NCBI RefSeq assembly: GCF_900106795.1
Contig: NZ_FNNS01000005.1
Span: forward strand, 1 to 64,000
DNA length: 64,000 bases
From: Aequorivita viscosa
Lineage (GTDB): Bacteria; Bacteroidota; Bacteroidia; Flavobacteriales; Flavobacteriaceae
Direction of reading: 5' to 3'
The translations under genes and the position numbers were made by a program. The notes under the pieces are model-generated. The model did not search any database. It was not told the origin of the DNA and worked only from the letters and a program-made list of their open reading frames with translations. This document shows, piece by piece, positions 52,778-61,702 of the stretch; within the stretch, counting starts at the first letter, position 1; each line of letters begins with the position of its first letter.

Positions 52778-54802
52778 ATGAACACTATGAAATTAAGATT
52801 CCTAACTGTCGTGCTCTTTTTGGTGATTTGTGGTGTTTCAAACGCTCAAAACTATAAGTTTGGTAAGGTGTCAAAAGAGGAATTACTTCAAAAAGAACAT
52901 CCTCTAGATCCCACTGCAAACGCCGCTATACTTTATCGTGAAACCAAAACCGATTTTCAATATACGCAAGATTCAGGATGGTTTATGGTAACTGAATATT
53001 TTGAACGCGTAAAGATTTATGCTAAAGAAGGCTTTGAAAAGGCAAATATTACCATCGATCTTTATAAAGATGAAGGCGAAGACAAACTGCTCGGACTTAG
53101 GGGGTACACATATTATATAGGCGACAACGGAAAGATAGAAGAGGTAAAGCTTAGAAATGATGGAATTTTTGAGGAGGAAACAAATAAATATATTACACAA
53201 ACTAAAATTACAATGCCCGATGTTCGGGAGGGTTGTGTTATTGAATACAAATACACTATCAATTCCCCTTTTATTTTCAATATTGATGAGTTTAGATTTC
53301 AAGAAACCATTCCAGTAGATAAAGTGAGCGTGCTTTTTACGACTCCAGAATATTTTGTTTACAAAACGCATCGAAGAGGCTGGGTGCCTTACAACGTGGA
53401 TATTTATTCTCGTGATAGATCAATTAGCTTTAGACAAACGGAGCAGGATTCTAGGAACTTTGGTGTTGGAATTCCGCAAACTACAACTAGAGAGATTAAA
53501 TTCAAGGAGGATAATTATACCGTAGAACTGGAAAACGTTCCTGCTCTAAAGAAAGAAGCATTTACAGGTAATTTGGACAACTACACAACAGCCCTACAGT
53601 TTGAAATGAACTATATTGACATTCCTGGCGTGCCGCTTAAAACGTATGCCACAAATTGGGAAAACGTTTCAAAAAGTATATACAGAGTAAGTGAATTTGG
53701 AACAGAATTAAATCGAAATAATTATTTTGAAAATGATATCGATAACCTTTTAAGTGGAGTAACTGCGCCAGAGGAAAAGATTGCAATGATTTTTTATTAC
53801 GTTTTAAACAAAATGAATTGGAATGGTTACAATGGTTTATACACCTACGAAGGTGTGAAAACTGCCTATAAAAAAGGTTCAGGAAATGTAGCAGATATAA
53901 ACCTTATGTTAGTGGCAATGCTACGGCATGCAGACCTAAATGCCAATCCAGTTTTGGTAAGTACAAAGTCACACGGAATTCCGTTGTTTCCTACGCGTAA
54001 TGGTTTTAATTACGTAATTGCAGCTGTAGAACTTCCGCAAGGTTTAATTCTTCTCGACGGTACAAACAAGAATGCTGAAATTGGAGTTTTGAAATCAGAT
54101 ATCACCAATGGAGATGGACGATTGATTAAAGAAGAAGGTGTTTCTTCTTGGATTTCATTGCGTTCTCAAATCCCTGCTGTAAAAAGCAGTATGTTAAATG
54201 TAACTATTCAACCCGACTTTTCGGTAACTGGAGAGGCTCGAAATAGATTTACGGGCAATTATGCTTTTCAGTATAGAGCCAAATACAAAGGTCTCAATGG
54301 TGAAACTCAATTAAAGTCGTTAGAAGAAAACCTTAATCAAACTGAACTATCCAATCATTCATTTAAAAACTTGGAGCAATTGGGGCAGCCGGTTTCATTG
54401 GAATATAACTTTAAATCGTTCGAAGGGGTAGAGGAAGTGGCAGGAAAACTGTATTTCTCGCCTATGGTATTTTTGGCGACAAAGGAAAATCCTTTCAAAT
54501 CAGAAACACGCGAATATCCAATCGATTTTGGGTTTCCAATGAAGGATCGTTATATCGTGAACATCGCATTGCCTGAAGGATATCAAGTGGAATCACTGCC
54601 CGAAAATGCTGTTTATACGCTGGGTGACAACGTTGGAAATTATAAGTACTTAATTACCCAAATGGCAAATAAACTACAACTTTCTGTTGAATTTGCAATT
54701 GTCCAATCGTTTATTGCCGCCGAAGATTACAGCAACCTTAAAAAATTCTTTGAACTTTTAATTGCAAAGGAAAACGAAAAGGTTGTTCTTGTAAAAGTGT
54801 AA
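52778..54802 (+). CDS. DUF3857 secreted protein with degenerate transglutaminase core, copy 1
   Basis: 674 residues (a start at 52787 is equally possible) with a signal peptide (MKLRFLTVVLFLVICGVSNA). It has DUF3857, then a transglutaminase-like core, then a C-terminal domain. Aligned to the protein upstream, the catalytic Cys position is Val371 (GSGNVADINLML), the His is Tyr412 (GFNYVIAAV) and the Asp is Asn (GTNKN), so it cannot be a thiol enzyme. It is very similar to the next protein (54837), including long identical stretches such as KSETREYPIDFGFPMKDRY; the two are a tandem duplicate. The likely role is as a non-catalytic partner or binding protein. Confidence 0.87.
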   Translation: MNTMKLRFLTVVLFLVICGVSNAQNYKFGKVSKEELLQKEHPLDPTANAAILYRETKTDFQYTQDSGWFMVTEYFERVKIYAKEGFEKANITIDLYKDEGEDKLLGLRGYTYYIGDNGKIEEVKLRNDGIFEEETNKYITQTKITMPDVREGCVIEYKYTINSPFIFNIDEFRFQETIPVDKVSVLFTTPEYFVYKTHRRGWVPYNVDIYSRDRSISFRQTEQDSRNFGVGIPQTTTREIKFKEDNYTVELENVPALKKEAFTGNLDNYTTALQFEMNYIDIPGVPLKTYATNWENVSKSIYRVSEFGTELNRNNYFENDIDNLLSGVTAPEEKIAMIFYYVLNKMNWNGYNGLYTYEGVKTAYKKGSGNVADINLMLVAMLRHADLNANPVLVSTKSHGIPLFPTRNGFNYVIAAVELPQGLILLDGTNKNAEIGVLKSDITNGDGRLIKEEGVSSWISLRSQIPAVKSSMLNVTIQPDFSVTGEARNRFTGNYAFQYRAKYKGLNGETQLKSLEENLNQTELSNHSFKNLEQLGQPVSLEYNFKSFEGVEEVAGKLYFSPMVFLATKENPFKSETREYPIDFGFPMKDRYIVNIALPEGYQVESLPENAVYTLGDNVGNYKYLITQMANKLQLSVEFAIVQSFIAAEDYSNLKKFFELLIAKENEKVVLVKV

Positions 54803-54836
54803 AAGACTCTAAAAACTAGGCTTAAAAATTATTTTT

Positions 54837-56852
54837 ATGAAAACAAAAATTACACTTACCCTATTATTTTTATCAATCTTTAGTTTTTCTGTTGCTCAAG
54901 ACTTCAGATTTGGAAAAGTTTCAGAAGAGGAGCTCCTTCAGAAGGAACATCCCATTGACCCTACCGCAAATGCCGCCATACTTTATCGCGAAACAAAAAC
55001 AGAGTTTCAGTACTCGCAAGGTTCAGGATGGTATATGGTAACCGATTATTTTGAACGTGTAAAAATCTATAATAAAGAAGGTTTTGATTGGGCCAACATC
55101 AGTATCGATCTATATAAAGGGTCTAGTGAAGACAAATTAATAGGCCTAAGAGGCTATACGTATTTCCTAAATGCGAAAGGAAAAGTAGATAAGGAGAAGC
55201 TGGGGAAAGACGGAATTTTTGATCAAGAAACGAGCAAGTATTTAACGCAGACAAAAATAACGATGCCCGATGTTAAAGAAGGCAGTGTTATTGAATACAA
55301 ATACACCATAGAATCGCCGTTTATCTATAATATTGATGAATTCCGACTTCAAGAAGAAATTCCGTTAGACAAAGTAAGTGTGGTTTTTAAATCTCCAGAA
55401 TATTTTCAGTACAAAACCCATCAACGCGGGTGGATCCCATATCAGGTAAATTCAACTGTAAAAGATCGAAGTATGAGCATTAGTATAACTGAACGCGACA
55501 ACGCTCGATTATCCGAAATGAAGTCTAAAACTCGAATTCAACAGGTAAAATTTAAAGAAAATGCCTACGAAATTGAAATGGAATCTGTTCCTGCAATGAA
55601 AAAAGAACCTTTCGCCGGAAACATCAACAATTACACTACTGCGCTTCAATTTGAAATGAGCTATCAAGATTTTAATGGTAGTTCTATAAAAACTTACTCC
55701 ACAACTTGGGAAGCCGTGTCAAAAAGTATTTATGATATTGAAGCGTTCGGACAAGAATTAAATCGCCGAAATTATTTCGAAAAAGACATAGATGCGCTTT
55801 TAGAGGGAGTAAGTAAACCCGAAGAAAAAGCCGCTCGAATATTTCTGTACGTTTTAACAAAAATGAACTGGAATGGATATTACGGATATTTCTCTAATGA
55901 TGGCGTGAAAGCCGCGTATAAAAGAGGTTCTGGAAACGTTGCCGATATCAATTTAATGTTGACCGCAATGCTCCGTTACGCAAATTTAGAAGCCAATCCC
56001 GTTTTGGTGAGTACAAAATCGCACGGAATTCCGTTGTTTCCAACGCGTAATGGGTTTAATTACGTTATTACGGCAGTAGAATTGCCACAAGGGGTAATTC
56101 TTTTAGATGCAACAAATAAAGACGCCGAAGTGGGAGTGTTAAAGTCGGATATAATCAATGGCGATGGTCGCTTAATTAAGGAAGGTGGTATATCTTCTTG
56201 GATTTCATTGCGATCACTTGTTCCTGCGGTAAAAAGCAGCATGCTCAGTATGGAAATACAACCAGATTTATCAGTAACAGGCAAATCTAGAAATAGATAT
56301 ACTGGTAATTACGCCTTTCAATACAGAACGAGATATAAAAACTTAAGTAAAGAGGCACAATTAAAATCGCTCGAGAAGAATTTAAACCAAACTGAATTAT
56401 CAGCGGTTGAATTTGAAAATTTGAATAAATTAGGACAACCAGTATCATTGCAATACGATTTTGAAACACTCGAAGGAATAGAAGATGTGGCAGGAAAACT
56501 TTATTTTTCTCCTATGTTGTTTTTAGCCACTGAAGAAAACCCTTTTAAATCAGAAACACGCGAATATCCAATAGATTTTGGATTTCCAATGAAAGATCGC
56601 TACATCTTGAACATTGCACTGCCTGAAGGGTACCAAGTAGAATCGTTACCCGAAAATATAGTTTATGATTTGGGTCAAAACATTGGCGGTTATAAATATT
56701 TAATCTCGCAAATGGGCAATAATTTACAGCTCTCTGTAGAACTATCGATAGATCAATCGTTTATTTCGCCTGAAGAATATGGAAATTTGAAAAAATTCTT
56801 TGAACTATTAGTTTCAAAAGAAAAAGAAAAAGTTGTACTTATAAAAGCGTAA
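54837..56852 (+). CDS. DUF3857 secreted protein with degenerate transglutaminase core, copy 2
   Basis: 671 residues with a signal peptide (1-20, LTLLFLSIFSFSVAQ). It is a close paralogue of the protein at 52778 along the whole length (shared FRFGKVSEEELLQKEHP, DPTANAAILYRETKT, TQTKITMPDV). The Cys position is Val and the His is Tyr, as in copy 1, but the third position keeps Asp (ATNKDAEVG). So the loss of Cys and His predates the duplication. Secreted to the periplasm. Its stop overlaps the start of the MazG-like gene by one base, so the operon continues. Confidence 0.87.
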   Translation: MKTKITLTLLFLSIFSFSVAQDFRFGKVSEEELLQKEHPIDPTANAAILYRETKTEFQYSQGSGWYMVTDYFERVKIYNKEGFDWANISIDLYKGSSEDKLIGLRGYTYFLNAKGKVDKEKLGKDGIFDQETSKYLTQTKITMPDVKEGSVIEYKYTIESPFIYNIDEFRLQEEIPLDKVSVVFKSPEYFQYKTHQRGWIPYQVNSTVKDRSMSISITERDNARLSEMKSKTRIQQVKFKENAYEIEMESVPAMKKEPFAGNINNYTTALQFEMSYQDFNGSSIKTYSTTWEAVSKSIYDIEAFGQELNRRNYFEKDIDALLEGVSKPEEKAARIFLYVLTKMNWNGYYGYFSNDGVKAAYKRGSGNVADINLMLTAMLRYANLEANPVLVSTKSHGIPLFPTRNGFNYVITAVELPQGVILLDATNKDAEVGVLKSDIINGDGRLIKEGGISSWISLRSLVPAVKSSMLSMEIQPDLSVTGKSRNRYTGNYAFQYRTRYKNLSKEAQLKSLEKNLNQTELSAVEFENLNKLGQPVSLQYDFETLEGIEDVAGKLYFSPMLFLATEENPFKSETREYPIDFGFPMKDRYILNIALPEGYQVESLPENIVYDLGQNIGGYKYLISQMGNNLQLSVELSIDQSFISPEEYGNLKKFFELLVSKEKEKVVLIKA

Positions 56853-57178
56853 TGGATATAAAAAATGCACAAAAGGCAGTCGATGTCTGGATAAAACAAC
56901 ACGGAGTTCGCTATTTTAACGAACTTACAAATATGGCACAGCTTACCGAAGAAGTTGGTGAAGTTGCCCGAATTATAGCTCGTCGATATGGCGAGCAAAG
57001 CGAAAAGGAAAGTGACAAAAATAAAGATTTGGGCGAAGAACTTGCAGATGTTATTTTTGTGGTGCTTTGTCTGGCAAATCAAACGGGTGTAAATCTGGAA
57101 GAAGCTTTTAATAAAAAACTAGACATTAAAACCAAACGCGACCACGATAGACATCACAACAACGAAAAACTAAAATAA
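56852..57178 (+). CDS. MazG-like nucleotide pyrophosphohydrolase
   Basis: 108 residues. It is an all-alpha NTP pyrophosphatase of the MazG-like superfamily. The metal-binding pattern ExxE ... ExxD is visible as QLTEEVGEVARIIARRYGEQSE and DLGEELADVIFVVLCLANQ. It is predicted to hydrolyse (d)NTPs, possibly damaged ones, to monophosphates. Its start codon overlaps the stop of the DUF3857 gene (TAATG) and it is followed 1 bp later by a small membrane protein gene, so it is in the middle of an operon running to aroA. Confidence 0.9.
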   Translation: MDIKNAQKAVDVWIKQHGVRYFNELTNMAQLTEEVGEVARIIARRYGEQSEKESDKNKDLGEELADVIFVVLCLANQTGVNLEEAFNKKLDIKTKRDHDRHHNNEKLK

Positions 57179-57179
57179 A

Positions 57180-57422
57180 ATGTTTAAGAAAGTAATTAAC
57201 ACTAAAGGTTTTTGGAAATCTGTATTTTCATTGGCACTCGCCTTTGGTGTGCTGTTTGCTCTAATAAAATGGGCTATCGAAGGTTTTGAAATTGCTTACT
57301 TTACCGAAAGAAATCCTTGGGTGTTCTTCTTAACCTTAGCTGTAGCTGGTTTTATTTATGGTTTTTTTGTCACCTACGGAAAGTTTAGCGCGAAGCTTAA
57401 AGAAAATAATCCTCGAAAATGA
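57180..57422 (+). CDS. Small two-span membrane protein
   Basis: 80 residues with two predicted transmembrane helices (VFSLALAFGVLFALIKWAI, about 15-33, and WVFFLTLAVAGFIYGFFVTYG, about 47-67) and basic ends. I do not assign a family. It is sandwiched between the MazG-like gene (1-bp gap) and aroA (4-bp overlap, ATGA), so it is co-translated with both. The position is probably an accident of operon packing, not evidence for a role in the shikimate pathway. Confidence 0.8.
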   Translation: MFKKVINTKGFWKSVFSLALAFGVLFALIKWAIEGFEIAYFTERNPWVFFLTLAVAGFIYGFFVTYGKFSAKLKENNPRK

Positions 57423-58660
57423 AAGCTATTCTCGGACGTGGCAAATTTCCGAAGAACAGCATTATCAATATTGGTGGCTCTAAAAGCGAATCGAATCGGT
57501 TATTGATTTTAAAAGCGCAATTTCAGAACATTACTATTAAAAATCTATCCGAAAGTGACGATACAAATGTTCTTCAGCAGGGTTTGAAAACAGTAAATGG
57601 AACCGTAAACGTTCACCATGCAGGAACGGCTATGCGGTTTTTAACGGCATATTTCGCTGCAAAAGAAGGCGCCGAGATAATTTTAACAGGCAGTAGCCGA
57701 ATGCAAGAACGTCCCATTGGTGTTTTGGTCGATGCGTTAAACAATTTGGGAGCCGATATTCAGTATCTTCAAAACGAAGGATATCCACCGCTAAAAATTA
57801 AAGGCAAAAAACTTCAAAAAAGAAATGTTGCGGTTCAGGCAGACATTAGCAGTCAGTATATATCAGCTTTAATGCTAATTGCGCCAATGCTTCCTAATGG
57901 TCTTGAAATTACATTGAAGGGAAAAACAATTTCGAAGCCGTATATTGAAATGACTCTTTCCCTATTGAAACAAATAGGAGTACAGGCGAACTTTCATAAC
58001 AATATAGTTTCCATTTCATCTTTAGACAAAATTGAAGCCATCGAAATAATTGTCGAATCCGATTGGAGTGCTGCTTCATATTTCTATAGCCTAGTGGCAC
58101 TTTCCGAAGATTTAGAAATCACGCTCACTAGTTTTTCAGAAGATAGTTTGCAGGGCGATGCGGCGCTTTCATCTATTTATAAAAAATTGGGTGTTCAGAC
58201 GGTTTTCAACACTTTCGATAACTCTATTTCACTTTCAAAAAAGAATAAGCAACTGCCAGATTCTTTAAAATTAAATCTTACAAACACACCAGATTTGGCG
58301 CAAACAGTTGCTGTAACTTGTTTCGGATTAGGAATAGCTTGTGAACTCACGGGGCTTCAAACCTTAAAAATTAAAGAAACTGATAGGCTTTCGGCTTTAC
58401 AAATTGAATTGACAAAACTAGGTGCCGTTGTTCACATTGATTGTGCTTCAATTAGAATAAGGAAATCAACTCAACTCGTTCCAAATGTTATTATCGAGAC
58501 CTACCAAGATCACCGAATGGCAATGGCTTTTGCTCCTTTAGCACTTAAAACACCACTTAGAATTAACAATGCAGGCGTTGTTTCAAAATCCTATCCCAAT
58601 TTTTGGAAAGACCTTAAAAAGACGGGGATTTCTTGTGAATTGTTAAAAACAACACCTTAA
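57419..58660 (+). CDS. aroA: 3-Phosphoshikimate 1-carboxyvinyltransferase (EPSP synthase)
   Basis: 413 residues. It transfers enolpyruvate from PEP to shikimate-3-phosphate. Visible are the N-terminal GSKSESNRLLILKA block, NVHHAGTAMRFLTAYFA, the GSSRMQERPIGVLVDALNNLGADI active-site stretch, ADISSQYISALMLIAP, ESDWSAASYFYSL, the late LKIKETDRLSALQIELTKLGA and YQDHRMAMAFAPLAL, and the PNFWKDLKKTG end. The length is slightly below the usual ~430, but the blocks are complete. Overlaps the preceding small gene by 4 bp. Confidence 0.95.
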   Translation: MKAILGRGKFPKNSIINIGGSKSESNRLLILKAQFQNITIKNLSESDDTNVLQQGLKTVNGTVNVHHAGTAMRFLTAYFAAKEGAEIILTGSSRMQERPIGVLVDALNNLGADIQYLQNEGYPPLKIKGKKLQKRNVAVQADISSQYISALMLIAPMLPNGLEITLKGKTISKPYIEMTLSLLKQIGVQANFHNNIVSISSLDKIEAIEIIVESDWSAASYFYSLVALSEDLEITLTSFSEDSLQGDAALSSIYKKLGVQTVFNTFDNSISLSKKNKQLPDSLKLNLTNTPDLAQTVAVTCFGLGIACELTGLQTLKIKETDRLSALQIELTKLGAVVHIDCASIRIRKSTQLVPNVIIETYQDHRMAMAFAPLALKTPLRINNAGVVSKSYPNFWKDLKKTGISCELLKTTP

Positions 58661-58727
58661 GCAACTTTCCTAATCCTATGCCCAGTAAAGGTTCGCGGGG
58701 GTTCAATAATAATAAACAGCCATTTAC

Positions 58728-58759
58728 TTGACAACGCCTATCTGCAAGTTGTATCTTTG
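58728..58759 (+). promoter_or_regulatory. queA promoter
   Basis: -33 TTG at 58728-58730, 21-nt spacer, -7 TATCTTTG at 58752-58759. Transcription would start near 58766, which rules out the in-frame start at 58728 and places the queA start at ATG 58791. Confidence 0.75.
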
Positions 58760-58790
58760 CAGACTTTTAAACATATATACAGGATACACT

Positions 58791-59846
58791 ATGGGTAGAA
58801 AACTTTCTAATTTCAATTTTGATCTTCCACCAGAATTATTGGCCGAACATCCGGCTCCAAACAGAGACGAATCTCGCTTAATGGTTTTAAATCGAAAAGA
58901 TAAAACCATTGAACACAAAACTTTTAAAGATTTAATAGATTACTTTGAAGAGGACGATGTGCTTATAACAAACAACACTAAGGTTTTTCCAGCTCGTTTG
59001 TTTGGTAATAAAGAAAAAACAGGGGCGCGTATTGAAGTTTTCTTATTACGTGAACTCAATTCGGAAACTCGACTTTGGGACGTTCTGGTAGATCCTGCTC
59101 GTAAAATTAGAATAGGAAATAAATTATATTTCGGCGAAGACGAATCTTTGGTCGCTGAGGTTATCGACAATACAACTTCACGCGGAAGAACATTGCGTTT
59201 TCTTTTTGACGGATCGTATGAAGAATTCCGTAATAAGTTAACCGAATTGGGTGAAACTCCATTACCTAAATACATTAAACGCGATGTAGAACCAGAAGAT
59301 GCAGAGCGCTACCAAACTATTTTCGCTAAAAATGAAGGGGCAGTAGCAGCACCTACAGCTGGTTTACACTTTTCGAAGCACCTTTTGAAACGAATGGAAA
59401 TTAAAGGTGTAAATATTGCAGAAATTACGCTTCACGTAGGACTTGGTACTTTTAGCAGCGTAGAAGTAGAAGACTTGTCAAAGCACAAAATGGATTCGGA
59501 AGAAATGATGATCGACCAAGTAGCTGCAGATATTATAAACAAAGGAATTGAAAATAAAAGACGTGTATGCGCTGTTGGAACAACTGCAATGCGCGCGGTA
59601 GAGAGTTCGGTTTCTTCAAACCACAGACTTAATCCATTTTCAGGATGGACAAACAAGTTTATTTTCCCTCCGTACGATTTTAGTATTGCCAATGCAATGA
59701 TAACTAACTTTCATACACCGAAATCTACATTGTTAATGATGACATCGGCATTTGCTGGTCACGAATTCATCAAAGAAGCATACGAAGTAGCGATTAAAGA
59801 AAAATACAATTTCTATTCCTACGGAGATGCTATGCTAATTATATAG
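58791..59846 (+). CDS. queA: S-adenosylmethionine:tRNA ribosyltransferase-isomerase
   Basis: 351 residues from ATG 58791. This start is chosen because the protein begins [21 protein letters not shown] as in homologues, and because the promoter lies over the longer frame. QueA adds the epoxyqueuosine-forming ring from SAM onto 7-aminomethyl-7-deazaguanine in tRNA. Family blocks seen are [113 protein letters not shown] and [21 protein letters not shown]. It consumes SAM made by metK. A terminator follows. Confidence 0.96.
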   Translation: MGRKLSNFNFDLPPELLAEHPAPNRDESRLMVLNRKDKTIEHKTFKDLIDYFEEDDVLITNNTKVFPARLFGNKEKTGARIEVFLLRELNSETRLWDVLVDPARKIRIGNKLYFGEDESLVAEVIDNTTSRGRTLRFLFDGSYEEFRNKLTELGETPLPKYIKRDVEPEDAERYQTIFAKNEGAVAAPTAGLHFSKHLLKRMEIKGVNIAEITLHVGLGTFSSVEVEDLSKHKMDSEEMMIDQVAADIINKGIENKRRVCAVGTTAMRAVESSVSSNHRLNPFSGWTNKFIFPPYDFSIANAMITNFHTPKSTLLMMTSAFAGHEFIKEAYEVAIKEKYNFYSYGDAMLII

Positions 59847-59868
59847 TTGTGTCTTATTAATTGTTTTT

Positions 59869-59896
59869 AAAATCCCGATGCGAGTCGGGATTTTTT
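59869..59896 (+). terminator. Terminator of queA
   Basis: AAAATCCCGA (59869-59878) pairs with TCGGGATTTT (59885-59894), six-base loop, followed by further T. Confidence 0.92.
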
Positions 59897-59966
59897 ATTT
59901 TTAAGCATCTCATTGTCAAATATCAAAATAAAAAATTATCTTAGTGTCCCCATTTAGGCTTAGATA

Positions 59967-61628
59967 ATGAGAAAACGTATACTTTTCTTCTTTTCTTTAT
60001 TTTTAGTTTGCGCCGTCTTTTCACAAGAAGGTCAAATTCCTATGCCTAAAAGTTGGGGATTAAACCTTACCAATTCCCCAAAGGTAGAACAGCTCAACCC
60101 AATTAATTTAGCTTTAATTAGAAAGCAGGACAGTATCAACGACCTCGATAAAAGTATTCCGTGGCGCTATGGCATCGAGCGTAATTTGAACCTGAATAGC
60201 AATAGTGGCGGCCTTTGGAATGACTTAGCAGATGGAGGGAGGATTTGGCGAGCCGTGGTCCAGTCGCAAAACGCAATAAACCTTAGCTTAAACTTTAACG
60301 ACTTTTACCTGCCCGAAGGAGCTAGGCTTCAAATTTATAATGATGATCAAACCGAAATAGCCCAAACCTTAAATAGTTCGCATAATCGAGATTCTAAGAA
60401 GCTAGGAACTTGGTTTGTCAATGGCGATATTATTTGGATAGAGTATTATCAACCGCCGCATGTTTCCGAAGCACCACGATTAGATATTAAAAGTGTGGTT
60501 CACGGATATAGATTAGGAGAAATAGATATTTCTAATCCAGAGGGCAATAGAATCAATGGTTCTGGAAATTGTAATTACGACGTAAATTGTCCGATAGGTT
60601 CAGATTTCGAGTCGCAGAAAAACATTTTAAAAAAATCTGTTGCTTTTGTAAATTTAGGTAATGGATATCTTTGTTCTGCTGTGTTGATTAATAACGCCAA
60701 AGCCGATAAAACTCCTTATCTTCTTACTGCAAATCATTGTGTAGTAAACAGCGATCCTTCTTTTTGGTCTATTCGTTTTAATTGGATAAGCCCAAATCCT
60801 GTTTGTGGTACTGATGAAGAAAGTGGCGATTTACAAAATAACTTTACCGTGAGTGGAGCCGAATTAATCGCAAGTAATAGCCTAAGCGATTTTGCATTAG
60901 TAAAATTATACGACGATATTCCCGAATCTTGGGATGTTGCCTTTGCTGGCTGGGATAACTCCGATACCGACCCGGTTTTTGAAGTGGGAATCCATCACCC
61001 AAACGGTGATATTATGAAAATTTGTAGAGATAATTCTGGAGCAACTAAGGAAAATGCCAATGGCACCGAAGTTTGGTTAATTGGCGGTGGCCAGCACGGA
61101 ACAGGAAACGGTTGGGAAATCGGTACAACAGAAAGTGGCTCTTCGGGTTCGCCACTTTTTAATGAAAATGGCAAAATTATCGGCCAATTATATGCAGGTG
61201 AATCTGCGTGTACTGGTTTTGAAAATAATCAGAATTACGACATTTACGGACGCTTTGGTGTTTCTTGGAACGCTGGGAACTCACCCGAAACACGGTTAAA
61301 AGATTGGCTAGACCCAGACAATTCTGGAGAAACTTCTATTGAAACGCTTCAGAATATTTTGAACGTTCCTGACTTTCAAACTATAGGTGAATTAAAAGTT
61401 TATCCAAATCCGGTAAGCACATCAATTACTGTGCAGAACGATCGTTATCCGCATCTTTCATATCAATTTTCAAATATGATGGGACAGCAAATACAGGCTG
61501 GTTCCTTGTCTAATACAATGAATACAATTTCTGTAGAAGATCTTGCCGAAGGAATTTATTTGCTTGTACTAACAGATAATGACAGTAGTGATTCCATAAC
61601 TAAAAAAATTGTGGTAAAGCGACAATAG
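59967..61628 (+). CDS. Secreted trypsin-like serine protease with T9SS domain
   Basis: 553 residues with a signal peptide (1-19, FFFSLFLVCAVFSQ). A beta-rich propeptide region (about 20-205) is followed by a chymotrypsin/lysyl-endopeptidase-type domain (about 206-440). The catalytic triad is in TPYLLTANHCVV (His), SLSDFALVKL (Asp) and TTESGSSGSPLFNENGKIIGQLYAG (Ser). Six or more Cys suggest disulphides. The C-terminus (about 480-553) is a T9SS type A domain: LKVYPNPVSTSITVQN and LAEGIYLLVLTDND. An exported, probably surface-bound or released protease. Monocistronic between the queA terminator and the rlmN promoter. Confidence 0.93.
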   Translation: MRKRILFFFSLFLVCAVFSQEGQIPMPKSWGLNLTNSPKVEQLNPINLALIRKQDSINDLDKSIPWRYGIERNLNLNSNSGGLWNDLADGGRIWRAVVQSQNAINLSLNFNDFYLPEGARLQIYNDDQTEIAQTLNSSHNRDSKKLGTWFVNGDIIWIEYYQPPHVSEAPRLDIKSVVHGYRLGEIDISNPEGNRINGSGNCNYDVNCPIGSDFESQKNILKKSVAFVNLGNGYLCSAVLINNAKADKTPYLLTANHCVVNSDPSFWSIRFNWISPNPVCGTDEESGDLQNNFTVSGAELIASNSLSDFALVKLYDDIPESWDVAFAGWDNSDTDPVFEVGIHHPNGDIMKICRDNSGATKENANGTEVWLIGGGQHGTGNGWEIGTTESGSSGSPLFNENGKIIGQLYAGESACTGFENNQNYDIYGRFGVSWNAGNSPETRLKDWLDPDNSGETSIETLQNILNVPDFQTIGELKVYPNPVSTSITVQNDRYPHLSYQFSNMMGQQIQAGSLSNTMNTISVEDLAEGIYLLVLTDNDSSDSITKKIVVKRQ

Positions 61629-61665
61629 CGCATTCACCGCACTTTTCTTATCTTAAAAACTCCAA

Positions 61666-61698
61666 TTGACCATCCTAACATAAAATGCTGTAATTTTG
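61666..61698 (+). promoter_or_regulatory. rlmN promoter, predicting a leaderless or near-leaderless mRNA
   Basis: -33 TTG at 61666-61668, 22-nt spacer, -7 TAATTTTG at 61691-61698. Only four bases separate the -7 element from the ATG at 61703, so transcription probably starts at or next to the start codon. Confidence 0.6.
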
Positions 61699-61702
61699 CA
61701 GC

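Noticed and set aside
58728-58790. TTG start adding 21 residues to QueA
   Set aside because: This TTG is the -33 element of the queA promoter; the protein family starts at [12 protein letters not shown] (58791).
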